The notes below the pieces were generated by a model. That model ran no database searches. It was not told where the DNA came from and saw nothing but the letters and a program-made list of their open reading frames with translations. DNA of 64,000 nt, taken from positions 310,001 through 374,000 of the forward strand of contig DASVTU010000033.1 of NCBI GenBank assembly GCA_036387415.1, written 5' to 3'. How positions within the stretch are numbered: the stretch's first letter is position 1; the number at the start of each line of letters is the position of its first letter. The translations under genes were made by a program, and so were the position numbers. This DNA is from DASVTU01 sp036387415. GTDB lineage: Bacteria > Acidobacteriota > Blastocatellia > Pyrinomonadales > Pyrinomonadaceae. This document shows positions 7,925 through 15,481 of this stretch, one piece after another.

Positions 7925-9145
7925 CTATTCTTCCCAACGACGGAAAAGAAGCACGGCGTTGAGGCCGCCGAAGGCGAAGGAGTTTGACATCGCATACTCG
8001 ACCGTGGCGCGTCGCGCTTCGTTGGGCACGACATCAAGATTGCATTGCGGGTCTGCCTCGGAGAAGTTCGTGGTCGGCGGGAGGATGCCGTCTCTGAGCG
8101 CGAGCACGGAGGCGACGGCTTCGACGGCTCCGGCGGCTCCGAGCGTATGGCCGTGCATCGACTTGGTAGAACTCACGGCGAGACGCTCCGCGTGTCGCCC
8201 AAAGACGTTGCGGATAGCCTCTGTCTCCATCGCGTCGTTGGCCTGCGTCGCCGTGCCGTGTGCGTTGATGTAGCCGACGCGTTGCGGTTCAATTTCCGCA
8301 TCCATGAGCGCGGCACGCATCGCACGCGCCGCTCCTTCAGCGGACGGCTGTGTCAGGTGATGCGCGTCCGCAGACATGCCGAAGCCAACCACCTCCGCAT
8401 GAATCCGCGCACCACGCCCACGCGCCGCTTCCAGCGTCTCGAAGACCAACGTCGCGCCGCCCTCACCGAGTATCATCCCACGCCTGTCCTTCGAGAAGGG
8501 ACGGCACGTGTCCGGCGACACGACGCGCAGCGCCTCCCACATCTTCAAATGACCGAACGTGAACGGCGACTCGCTGCCGCCCGTTAATGCCGCGTCCGAC
8601 ATGCCGCCGCGCACCATCATGAACGCCTGACCGATGGCATGACCCGCCGAAGCGCAGGCGGTCGAGACGTTGTAAGACGGGCCAGTAATGCCAAACTCCA
8701 TCGAGATGTGGCTCGCTGCGGCGTTCGACATCCCGCGTGGAATCGAGAGAGGATGCGCGCGTTTGCCTGACTGCCCGTAGATGTCCGCGTATGTTTTGTC
8801 TTCGCTCGTCTTGCCGCCGAGGCAAGACCCCGTGACGATGCACGTCCGTTCTTTCATTTCGCTACTCAACTCAAGCTGCGCGTCGCGCAACGCTTCGCGC
8901 GCCGTGATGAGTCCAAACTGTGCAAAGCGGTCGAGCATGTCAGCATGCTTCGCATCGAAATGTTTCGCGGCATCGTAGTCTTCGACCTCCGCGCCGTTGG
9001 GAAAACGGAGCGGCGCGCCGTTCGTGAGCGTCAACGGCCTGATGCCCGAACGCCCCTCACAAAGTCCGCGCCAAAAATCCGCCACGTTGTGTCCCAGAGC
9101 CGTAATCGCTCCGAGACCCGTAATCACTACCCGACGATTTTTCAT
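7925..9145 (-). CDS. Beta-ketoacyl-ACP synthase, FabF/NodE-like
   Basis: A 406-residue condensing enzyme that extends acyl-ACP with malonyl-ACP. The catalytic triad is visible: C164 in STACASAG (161-168), H296 in HGTATQAND (296-304), and H333 in KSMHGHTLGAAGA (328-340) with K328. Length and motifs fit the FabF type. It is embedded in a glycan cluster directly before a private acyl carrier protein, so it more likely makes a dedicated acyl chain than serves bulk fatty-acid synthesis, by inference. The ATG at 9145 has no strong Shine-Dalgarno. KSMHGH instead of the usual KSMTGH is a small deviation. Confidence 0.9.
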   Translation of the reverse strand: MKNRRVVITGLGAITALGHNVADFWRGLCEGRSGIRPLTLTNGAPLRFPNGAEVEDYDAAKHFDAKHADMLDRFAQFGLITAREALRDAQLELSSEMKERTCIVTGSCLGGKTSEDKTYADIYGQSGKRAHPLSIPRGMSNAAASHISMEFGITGPSYNVSTACASAGHAIGQAFMMVRGGMSDAALTGGSESPFTFGHLKMWEALRVVSPDTCRPFSKDRRGMILGEGGATLVFETLEAARGRGARIHAEVVGFGMSADAHHLTQPSAEGAARAMRAALMDAEIEPQRVGYINAHGTATQANDAMETEAIRNVFGRHAERLAVSSTKSMHGHTLGAAGAVEAVASVLALRDGILPPTTNFSEADPQCNLDVVPNEARRATVEYAMSNSFAFGGLNAVLLFRRWEE

Positions 9146-9173
9146 AACGACTAAAACTCATTTCAAAACGAAC

Positions 9174-9247
9174 GCAAAATGAAAACTGTAAAAGGCACAA
9201 AGAATCGTTTCTACTTCCTCCCCTTTGCATTCTTCATTCTTCATTCA
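9174..9247. repeat. Inverted pair of AATGAAAAATGAA-type repeats
   Basis: The left arm CAAAATGAAAACTGTAAAAG (9175-9194) faces CCTTTGCATTCTTCATTCTT (9223-9242). The same family appears at 53455-53567. The ACP stop codon falls at the edge of the right arm. Confidence 0.6.
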
Positions 9248-9493
9248 TCCCACCGTTTCAGACAACAATTTGCGAACGCTCTCGACCGCCTGCCGCACGT
9301 TGCGTAAGCCCATCGCCTCCTCGTTTGGAATCGCGACGTTGAACTCCTCCTCCAAATCGAAGATGAGGCCGAGCGCATCGAGCGAAGTCATCCCCAGTTG
9401 CTCGAAAGTGGTGTCGAGCGTGATTCCTTCGGCAGACACTTTCTGCGAACGCGCGATAGTCTCAATCACTCTCTCTGTGATTGCTTCCGACAT
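9245..9493 (-). CDS. Acyl carrier protein, NodF/specialised type
   Basis: An 82-residue acyl carrier protein. The phosphopantetheine site is S37 in GMTSLDALGLIF (34-45), where the usual D before the serine is replaced by T; the following DLEEEFNVAIP is the typical helix II acidic stretch. AAGGAG lies ten bases before the ATG at 9493. It lies between a glycosyltransferase gene and the ketoacyl synthase, so it probably carries the acyl chain that synthase builds. Activation would need a phosphopantetheinyl transferase such as AcpS, encoded at 46431-46829. Function is firm as a carrier; the destination of the acyl group is unknown. Confidence 0.92.
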   Translation of the reverse strand: MSEAITERVIETIARSQKVSAEGITLDTTFEQLGMTSLDALGLIFDLEEEFNVAIPNEEAMGLRNVRQAVESVRKLLSETVG

Positions 9494-9518
9494 AACAGGT
9501 AAACTCCTTCTCTTATCT

Positions 9519-10862
9519 TCAAAAGATGCTCACGAACGGCGACGCAACGGCCTCGCGCGCTTCATTCGCCGCCGACTTTTCATCAACCCTCACGTCATCA
9601 ACTACTGTCGCAGCTTCATCAACCGACGCTTCATCCGACGTTCTTACAGCAGCCGCTTCATCCGCATCATGCAATTGCGCGAGCATGTCGCCGAGCACGC
9701 GTCGGCTGTCGAAAAATTCTTCGGCGACGGCGCGTGCGGCGCGTACGTGGCGCGCGGGTTCGGCAGCGACGCGGCGCAAGGCGTCCGCCGCGCCGTCTTC
9801 GTCGTCGAAGCCGAGCAAGCCGCAATCGTTCGGCAGGTATTTCGACCAACCCGTGTCCTGTGTCACAACGGGTCGCGCCGACGCGAGATAACAGGCCGAA
9901 CGACATGAGAACCAACCCGTCCGCGCCTTGACGTAAGTCTCCTTCGCCACCGAAAACTCGCCGCGTGAACGTCTGATGAAATCGCGGTACGTTCGCCAAT
10001 CGGGAGCGTGCTCCGACGGGTCTAGCACGCGCCACCCGGCGACACACGCCTCTTGTGTGGGAAACGGCTCGCCTGCGCCGCCCGTCTGCCCGATGGCGAC
10101 GGCAAGCGGAATCTCCGGTACGCGCGACGGAAGCGCGAAGAAGCGTCGGAACTCGACATCCTTCTGTCCCCACTCGTCGCCCTCGTACCTGAGCGGCTTG
10201 GCAGCAGTCCAATTCATCAAGGTCGTGTAAGCCGCGCGCGCGTCCGTCGTCTCAGGCAACGCCTTCGCATGCCAACTCGACAAGCAGACGGGCTGGCGCG
10301 TCGGTCGCCAACGAACGCCGCACAGAGGCATCCGGCAATCGCTCGCGCCGACGTTTTCGCCGAAAGTGAAATGAACGTTGTGCGCGTCAACCAGCGCACG
10401 CAAATCCGGTTCGCCCGGCGTAAACATCTGCTGCGAGAGATATTGAATCTGCGTAAACATCGGGTCGGAATCCAGCAGCGCGCGCACGGGGATGCGCCTG
10501 TACTCGTCGCGCATGAAGGTTGAGCAAGAGATGTTGAGGAAGACATCCGCTGTGCGCGCCACTTCGCGCACTTCCGATTCTGTGAGGCCGAAACACTTGC
10601 CCGAAGCCTCGTCGCGGTAAGCCCATCTGCCCGCGAGGTCGAAGGCTTCCATCACCGATTTCAAATGGGCGACGTTGGCCGAGCAGTCGCCCCAATCGCT
10701 GCCGCCCGTCTGGTAAATCGGCCACATGCGTGTGTCTTCGATGTAGAACACGTCGTGCCCCAACGCGGCCAGCCCGGCCGGATACTGCACGTAATCCCAT
10801 GTGATGCCGCCCGCAGGCAGCAGCCCCATGTACCCGCCGACGATGATGCGTAGCCTCTTCAT
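9519..10862 (-). CDS. Glycosyltransferase family protein (GT-B-like)
   Basis: A 447-residue protein starting MKRLRIIVGGYMGLLPAGG, a Rossmann-like nucleotide-sugar transferase opening. The C-terminal half has AKETYVKARTGWFSCRSACY and LASARPVVTQDTGWSKYLP, resembling the donor-binding region of CgeB-type and related glycosyltransferases. The last 60 residues are acidic and alanine-rich and probably disordered. The ATG at 10862 is chosen because GGAAG lies six bases upstream; an upstream in-frame start has none. It sits 25 bases before the ACP gene, so the two are probably co-transcribed. The donor sugar is not readable. Confidence 0.78.
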   Translation of the reverse strand: MKRLRIIVGGYMGLLPAGGITWDYVQYPAGLAALGHDVFYIEDTRMWPIYQTGGSDWGDCSANVAHLKSVMEAFDLAGRWAYRDEASGKCFGLTESEVREVARTADVFLNISCSTFMRDEYRRIPVRALLDSDPMFTQIQYLSQQMFTPGEPDLRALVDAHNVHFTFGENVGASDCRMPLCGVRWRPTRQPVCLSSWHAKALPETTDARAAYTTLMNWTAAKPLRYEGDEWGQKDVEFRRFFALPSRVPEIPLAVAIGQTGGAGEPFPTQEACVAGWRVLDPSEHAPDWRTYRDFIRRSRGEFSVAKETYVKARTGWFSCRSACYLASARPVVTQDTGWSKYLPNDCGLLGFDDEDGAADALRRVAAEPARHVRAARAVAEEFFDSRRVLGDMLAQLHDADEAAAVRTSDEASVDEAATVVDDVRVDEKSAANEAREAVASPFVSIF

Positions 10863-10888
10863 CTTTCTTCCGACCTTGACCTGCCGAA

Positions 10889-11890
10889 TCAATCGTTGGC
10901 GCTCACGTACCAACGCGACGGCGCAACGTCTTCGGCCTTAATCGACTCGTCGAGAATGTGTATGGCGATGGGAAAATCGTAGTCGTCGCGTGCGAATCCC
11001 AAATCTTTGAGCGTCGGCTCCATCAACGGCGTCGCCAGCACGGCGACCTTGTGAATCGCCTCCTCGCCCACGCCGACGCTCAAAGATTTTTCATGTGCGA
11101 CATGCGTGACGGCGGAGAGCGTGGCGCGTAACGCGTCTCCGTCATCGGTGACCAGCATATCGCAGATGAGCCACTGGCGGTCGCCCTTGCGACGCGAAGC
11201 AACGAGGCCGACGAGTTCGCCGTCGCGCTCGATGGCCGTCGTCGTGTAGTTGGCGTTGGAGAGTTTCCATTGCAGCGTCGCAGCGTCGCGCAACGACGTG
11301 CAGCCGTGTAGACGCGAAAACTTTTGCCAGAGACGGTCAACGCGCTCATCCCATGCGACGAGCGGCGCGGCGCTGTAGCCCGCGTCGGACGGGAGCGCGG
11401 ATTGAAGCGGGAGCGACAGACTCCACAGAGGGAAGGTGCCGTAGTCAAGGCGGAACATGGCGAGGGTCTTCACCCAACGCTTGAAGAGGCCGAGCCAACG
11501 CTGGTCCGGGACGGTATAGACGAGGCTCACGCCCCGCGCCTGAAATTCGTTGACGCCCGCCAGATACATTCTCGCGATAGGCGAGTCGAGCGGGCTGCGT
11601 ATGTCGGCGGCTTCATGCGCCTCCGGCTTGACAATCGTGCCGAAGGGGCGCACCGCGCTGAACACTCTACCGTTAACTGAAACCTGCGACGGCATAAAGC
11701 GAAACTGCCCAACCGTCGCTCCGGTCTGCTCGTCCGAAGCGACGACGACGCTCGGCTTGCCGAAGGGCGCAGCCTCGAACCACGGGCGCAAGCCATCGAG
11801 CGCAGCCTCGCCCCAGTCGGTCGCATCGCGCCAGAGGCGTTCGAGGCCGGGTAGCGTGGCGTCCGCGTGAAATTCGTATGTGAGTCCCAT
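10889..11890 (-). CDS. GNAT-like acyltransferase, paralogue 1 of 3
   Basis: A 333-residue GNAT-superfamily protein, longer than simple acetyltransferases. It opens MGLTYEFHADATLPGLERLW and contains AIERDGELVGLVASRRKGD in the central acyl-CoA fold, ending DVAPSRWYVSAND. It is clearly related to the genes at 13331-14308 and 14464-15453. A 72-base stretch (11161-11232) matches 13600-13671 at 69 positions, far above the rest of the gene. The ATG at 11890 fits the paralogues; a longer frame to 11992 is unsupported. It possibly moves an acetyl or acyl group to an amino sugar; the substrate is unknown. Confidence 0.75.
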   Translation of the reverse strand: MGLTYEFHADATLPGLERLWRDATDWGEAALDGLRPWFEAAPFGKPSVVVASDEQTGATVGQFRFMPSQVSVNGRVFSAVRPFGTIVKPEAHEAADIRSPLDSPIARMYLAGVNEFQARGVSLVYTVPDQRWLGLFKRWVKTLAMFRLDYGTFPLWSLSLPLQSALPSDAGYSAAPLVAWDERVDRLWQKFSRLHGCTSLRDAATLQWKLSNANYTTTAIERDGELVGLVASRRKGDRQWLICDMLVTDDGDALRATLSAVTHVAHEKSLSVGVGEEAIHKVAVLATPLMEPTLKDLGFARDDYDFPIAIHILDESIKAEDVAPSRWYVSAND

Positions 11891-11991
11891 CCGTCGTTCC
11901 CGCTCTCGTTGACGCGAGTCGCAGCGAAACCTTATGCGTTGCCAACTATAAAATCCTGCACCCTGCTGCCGACGACCGAGCCGTCGCTTCA

Positions 11992-13143
11992 TCAGTGCGA
12001 TGCGCCGCTTGAAGCAGTCGCCGCTGTCAACTGTAAAGCCCTGTATCTTTCCAGTTCTTCGTGAAATTCCGCGCCTTCCGCAGCGATGGCTTCATCGAGC
12101 AATCGTGTCGCGTACTGCCAGAGCGCCCAATCGAGTTGGTTGCGCTCGCGGATGGCGTCGATAACTTGGGGCGACAGCGAAGCGGTTGGCTGGCGACGCG
12201 GATTGACGTTTCGCGGATAAGAAAGAACGTCTCGCGTCCAACCGAGTCGGCGTTTGAGAAGCGTCAGGGTCTCGTCGAAACGTTCGGTGGTTCCGACGAC
12301 GGCGAAGTATCGCCGGAGATTCTCCTCTGCCATGCGTAGAGTCTCGTTCGTGCATTCTCCGATACGAGGGTCAACGCCTGCGATGCGCCGTGTCTGGTCG
12401 TTGTCCACCTCCTTGAACGGTGGCGAGCGCACGAACTCCTCAAGGCTCATCATCTCGGACTGCTTCGTGTAGTAGTAGAGCGAGACGAGGCGGTCAACGG
12501 GATTCCGTAGGAGCGTGATGTAGGTGGACGGACGCGCGACGTGTTCGTGGAGGCCGAACCAGAAATGACCGATGACAGCGCGCAAATCTCTACGTCGGAG
12601 TATGGGGAGAACGTGCGCGGGGATGTCGAGATTCGGCTCCTTCAAAAATCCGTACGTGAGATATGCGACGCCCGCGTTGAGGATGTCGTCTTCGCGCGTT
12701 TCCGCCGCGCGACACTGGTTGTAGACAAACTCGCCGAGCGTTTGCCCGCCCGCCTTAGGGATGTGCAGAAACAGCACTGTCGGGGCGTCGGGTTCAGCGT
12801 CCGGCGTCGCGCTCGACGCTTCGAGCGAGGCGGCTTCTCCCATCGTCTCTTTCAGAATTGATGCGCTTTGTTCGAGTCCTTTTTTCAGTATGCGCGCAAT
12901 CCAACCGGAGAAAGGCATGGCGATGAGCGGCAACTTGCCGTCGAACTTGAGCGCGTCGGATTCGACTTCGAGCGTGCCCTTGACGCCGATGCCCTGCGCC
13001 GTCACGGAAAACGTAAAAGTGTTTTCGCTCCACGTCCCCTTGAGGTCGGAGAAACTGCGCGCCTTGTCCGTCAGCGCCTTGAGTCGCTCGACCGCCTCCT
13101 GCTGTCCGAAACTGTGCGCCACCTGTGTCCTGTATCTCGGCAT
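11992..13143 (-). CDS. Fusion: PHA-system-type domain plus sulfotransferase
   Basis: A 383-residue protein with two parts. Residues 1-95 (MPRYRTQVAHSFGQQEAVER, later LPLIAMPFSGWIARILKKG) resemble the polyhydroxyalkanoic acid system family (PHA_gran_rgn, PF09650). From about residue 120 a sulfotransferase domain follows, with LFLHIPKAGGQTLGEFVY as the phosphosulfate loop, TLLRNPVDRLVSLYYYT as the 3'-phosphate site, and QLDWALWQYA near the end. The HIPKAGG loop is typical of carbohydrate sulfotransferases. The ATG at 13143 has GGAGAG nine bases upstream; a TTG two codons earlier is possible. The partner PAPS gene is at the left edge. I know of no established role for the fusion. Confidence 0.82.
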   Translation of the reverse strand: MPRYRTQVAHSFGQQEAVERLKALTDKARSFSDLKGTWSENTFTFSVTAQGIGVKGTLEVESDALKFDGKLPLIAMPFSGWIARILKKGLEQSASILKETMGEAASLEASSATPDAEPDAPTVLFLHIPKAGGQTLGEFVYNQCRAAETREDDILNAGVAYLTYGFLKEPNLDIPAHVLPILRRRDLRAVIGHFWFGLHEHVARPSTYITLLRNPVDRLVSLYYYTKQSEMMSLEEFVRSPPFKEVDNDQTRRIAGVDPRIGECTNETLRMAEENLRRYFAVVGTTERFDETLTLLKRRLGWTRDVLSYPRNVNPRRQPTASLSPQVIDAIRERNQLDWALWQYATRLLDEAIAAEGAEFHEELERYRALQLTAATASSGASH

Positions 13144-13178
13144 CGTCAAATTCTCTCCATCACAACCCTATAGAATTC

Positions 13179-13315
13179 GCCACAGATGCACAGAGACACA
13201 GAGACGGGCAATGGAAAGAGGGATGAAAAACAGTTGTAGCGCAACGTTCATCCGTTTCTCCTTTTCTCCCTTTTCCTTTCATCTCTTCTCTGTGCCTCTG
13301 CATCTCCGTGGCCGG
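13179..13315. repeat. Inverted pair of CACAGAGAC-type repeats
   Basis: The left arm contains GCCACAGATGCACAGAGACA (13182-13201). The right arm contains TCTCTGTGCCTCTGCATCTC then CGTGGC (13286-13311). Outside the core, GGAAAGAGGGATGAAA faces TTTCATCTCTTC, extending the pairing. It fills the gap between the PHA-sulfotransferase fusion and GNAT paralogue 2. Confidence 0.78.
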
Positions 13316-13330
13316 TTTTGATTTTGTAGT

Positions 13331-14308
13331 TTAATCGTTGGCGCTCACGTACCAATTCGACGGCGCGACATCTTCTTTGCTAATCGCGGGGTTGAGGATG
13401 TGTATGATGACGGGAAAGTCGTAGGCATCGCGCACGAAGCCGAGCGAGCGCAAGACGGGTTCCATGACGGGCGTAACGAGCACGGTCACTTTACAGATAG
13501 GCTTCGACGCTTCGGCGTTGAGCGCGCGCTCGTTGGCGAGACGCACGACGGCGACGAACGTGGCACGCAGAGCGTCGCGTTCGTCGGCGGCCAGCACGTC
13601 GCAGACGAGCCACTGGCGGTCGCCCTTGCGACGCGAGGCGACGAGGCCGACGAGTTCGCCGTCGCGCTCGACGCCTAGCACAGTGTAGTTATCAATGCCG
13701 AGCTTCCACGGCAAACTTCTCGAATCGCGCACCACCGAACAATCGTGGAAACGCGACCACGCCGTCCACAGACGGTCGATGCGCTCGTCATCGAGTGTCG
13801 TGAGCGGTGCTGCCGTGTAGCCATCCGGCATCGGCAATTCTGCGGCGAGCGGCAGATCGAGCCGCCAGAGTGGGAACGTGCCGCCCTGCAACTTCGGAAA
13901 CATGCGAAAGAGTCGAACCCAACGCGGGTCGGGAACCATGTAGATGAGGCCGTCGCCGCGCGCACGCAACGCCTTGACCGCGTGCATGTACATCGCCACC
14001 GCCGGATGCGCGAGCGGGTTGACGCTGCGAAAGCGTTGCGAACGCGCGACAATCGGCGCGCCCGGACGAAACGCTCGATACTCGCGCCCCTTCACCGTCA
14101 CCAGCGACGGCACAAAGGCAAACTGCCCGACGATTTCTCCCGTCGCGCCGTCGGTCGCCACCGTCCCCGAAACTCCGCCGAGAGGCGCTTCGACCACGAC
14201 GCGCTGCCACAATTGCTCCGTCAGCGCGCCCCACTGCGTCTCCTCCACCCACAGCCGTTGCAGCGCGGGCAAATCGTCCCTCTCAATCAGACGGTATTCC
14301 AGCGACAT
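13331..14308 (-). CDS. GNAT-like acyltransferase, paralogue 2 of 3
   Basis: A 325-residue protein opening MSLEYRLIERDDLPALQRLW and ending DVAPSNWYVSAND, with GVERDGELVGLVASRRKGD in the central fold. It is the closest relative of paralogue 1; the last 22 coding bases and the stop region are also nearly identical. The ATG at 14308 has GGGAG about eight bases upstream, whereas the GTG two codons earlier is too close to that site. It lies in the same leftward transcription run as the glycan genes. Substrate unknown; amino-sugar acylation is inferred from context only. Confidence 0.74.
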   Translation of the reverse strand: MSLEYRLIERDDLPALQRLWVEETQWGALTEQLWQRVVVEAPLGGVSGTVATDGATGEIVGQFAFVPSLVTVKGREYRAFRPGAPIVARSQRFRSVNPLAHPAVAMYMHAVKALRARGDGLIYMVPDPRWVRLFRMFPKLQGGTFPLWRLDLPLAAELPMPDGYTAAPLTTLDDERIDRLWTAWSRFHDCSVVRDSRSLPWKLGIDNYTVLGVERDGELVGLVASRRKGDRQWLVCDVLAADERDALRATFVAVVRLANERALNAEASKPICKVTVLVTPVMEPVLRSLGFVRDAYDFPVIIHILNPAISKEDVAPSNWYVSAND

Positions 14309-14370
14309 TCCCACATCTCCCTCAAACTCACTTCAAAACTCGCCACACACGCGAAAGTAACCATGCATGC

Positions 14371-14461
14371 AAAATGTGGAATAAAGCTCAAAAGCTTTCC
14401 TCTCATCACTCGTCATTTACAACTCATCAATCCGCAATCCACATTTCGCAATCCGCAATAC
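14371..14461. repeat. GCGGATTGCGGAAT-type repeat element
   Basis: The right arm at 14428-14461 contains CAATCCGCAATCCACATTTC then GCAATCCGCAAT. A weaker left arm, GCAAAATGTGGAATAAAG, is at about 14369-14386. Confidence 0.6.
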
Positions 14462-14463
14462 CT

Positions 14464-15453
14464 CTAGTCTCCCGGCATCACAAACCAACGTTCGGGCGCG
14501 ATGCGGTCAAGCGACAAAGCCGCGTCGAACGTGTTGCACGTGAAGGCGAACTTGTAATCCACCATCTCGCCATCAAACACTTCGAGCGACGGCGCGAGCA
14601 CGGGCGTCCGCATCACCTTCAAATGCGTGATGGCTTCCGGCACACTCCTGCCGCGCTCGTCGCCCAACCAACGGAGCGTCGCCGCCAGCACACGCGCCAC
14701 GTCGCGCGGGTCGCGCGCGAGAATGTCTGCGAGGAGTCCGGTCTGCCGTTTCGTCGCCGTATAACCGACGAGGCTTCCGTCCGACGCGTCGCGCACTTCG
14801 ACGGCGATGCGCCCGCTATTGCGAAACCGCAGCCAATCGCGTCGACGCACGACGCCGCAATGAATCGGAAAACTCTCCTTCGCCGCCGACCACAACGCGT
14901 CATACTCTTCGCCAAACTCCGCGACGGGTTGCGCCACCACTCCACCCGCCACGCCATACGCGTCGCTTGCGCGCGAGGCTTCAAACGGCAATGCCACGCA
15001 ATCGTAGTTGGCCTGTGCGAAGTTCGAGACGCCAAATCGCGGGGCGAGACGAAAGATGGACAGCCAGCCGTATTCCGGCAACGAATAGACGATGCTGAAA
15101 CCGCGTCGCTTTGCCTCCGTCGCCGCCGCTTTGTAGAGGCCAATCATCGGATGCTCGTTGCGTCGCAATGAACCGCCACGCAACTCCTGACGCAATATCG
15201 GCGCGGAAAAACGCAGCGCACGCACCTCACCGCCGTCCACACACATCACAGACGGCATGAACATCTCCTGCGCCACCACTTCGCCCGCCTCGTCCACCGC
15301 CACCGTCACCAGACACGCGCCGTGCGGCGTCTCGACGTACCACTCGCGCCACTGCTCCGCCGTCAGCACGCCCCACCCAGCCTGCTCCCATAGCCGCAAA
15401 AGGCTCGGCAGGTCGCGCTCCTCGAAGAGTCTGTATGTGAGACGTTCACCCAT
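14464..15453 (-). CDS. GNAT-like acyltransferase, paralogue 3 of 3
   Basis: A 329-residue protein opening MGERLTYRLFEERDLPSLLR and ending LDRIAPERWFVMPGD, aligned end to end with paralogues 1 and 2 but more diverged. The conserved block is reduced to DGSLVGYTATKRQTG. The order of three paralogues interrupted by one sulfotransferase fusion suggests duplication and insertion. The ATG at 15453 begins the homologous region, with only a weak ribosome site. It may act on a different substrate from its relatives. Confidence 0.72.
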   Translation of the reverse strand: MGERLTYRLFEERDLPSLLRLWEQAGWGVLTAEQWREWYVETPHGACLVTVAVDEAGEVVAQEMFMPSVMCVDGGEVRALRFSAPILRQELRGGSLRRNEHPMIGLYKAAATEAKRRGFSIVYSLPEYGWLSIFRLAPRFGVSNFAQANYDCVALPFEASRASDAYGVAGGVVAQPVAEFGEEYDALWSAAKESFPIHCGVVRRRDWLRFRNSGRIAVEVRDASDGSLVGYTATKRQTGLLADILARDPRDVARVLAATLRWLGDERGRSVPEAITHLKVMRTPVLAPSLEVFDGEMVDYKFAFTCNTFDAALSLDRIAPERWFVMPGD

Positions 15454-15481
15454 AGCTTGAGAGAGGCAAAGGCGCGGCAGC

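Noticed and set aside
10889..15453. GNAT genes as the microviridin N-acetyltransferase (MvdB)
   Set aside because: They are about 330 residues, lie more than 4 kb away on the opposite strand in the glycan operon, and do not look like the short MvdB acetylase.
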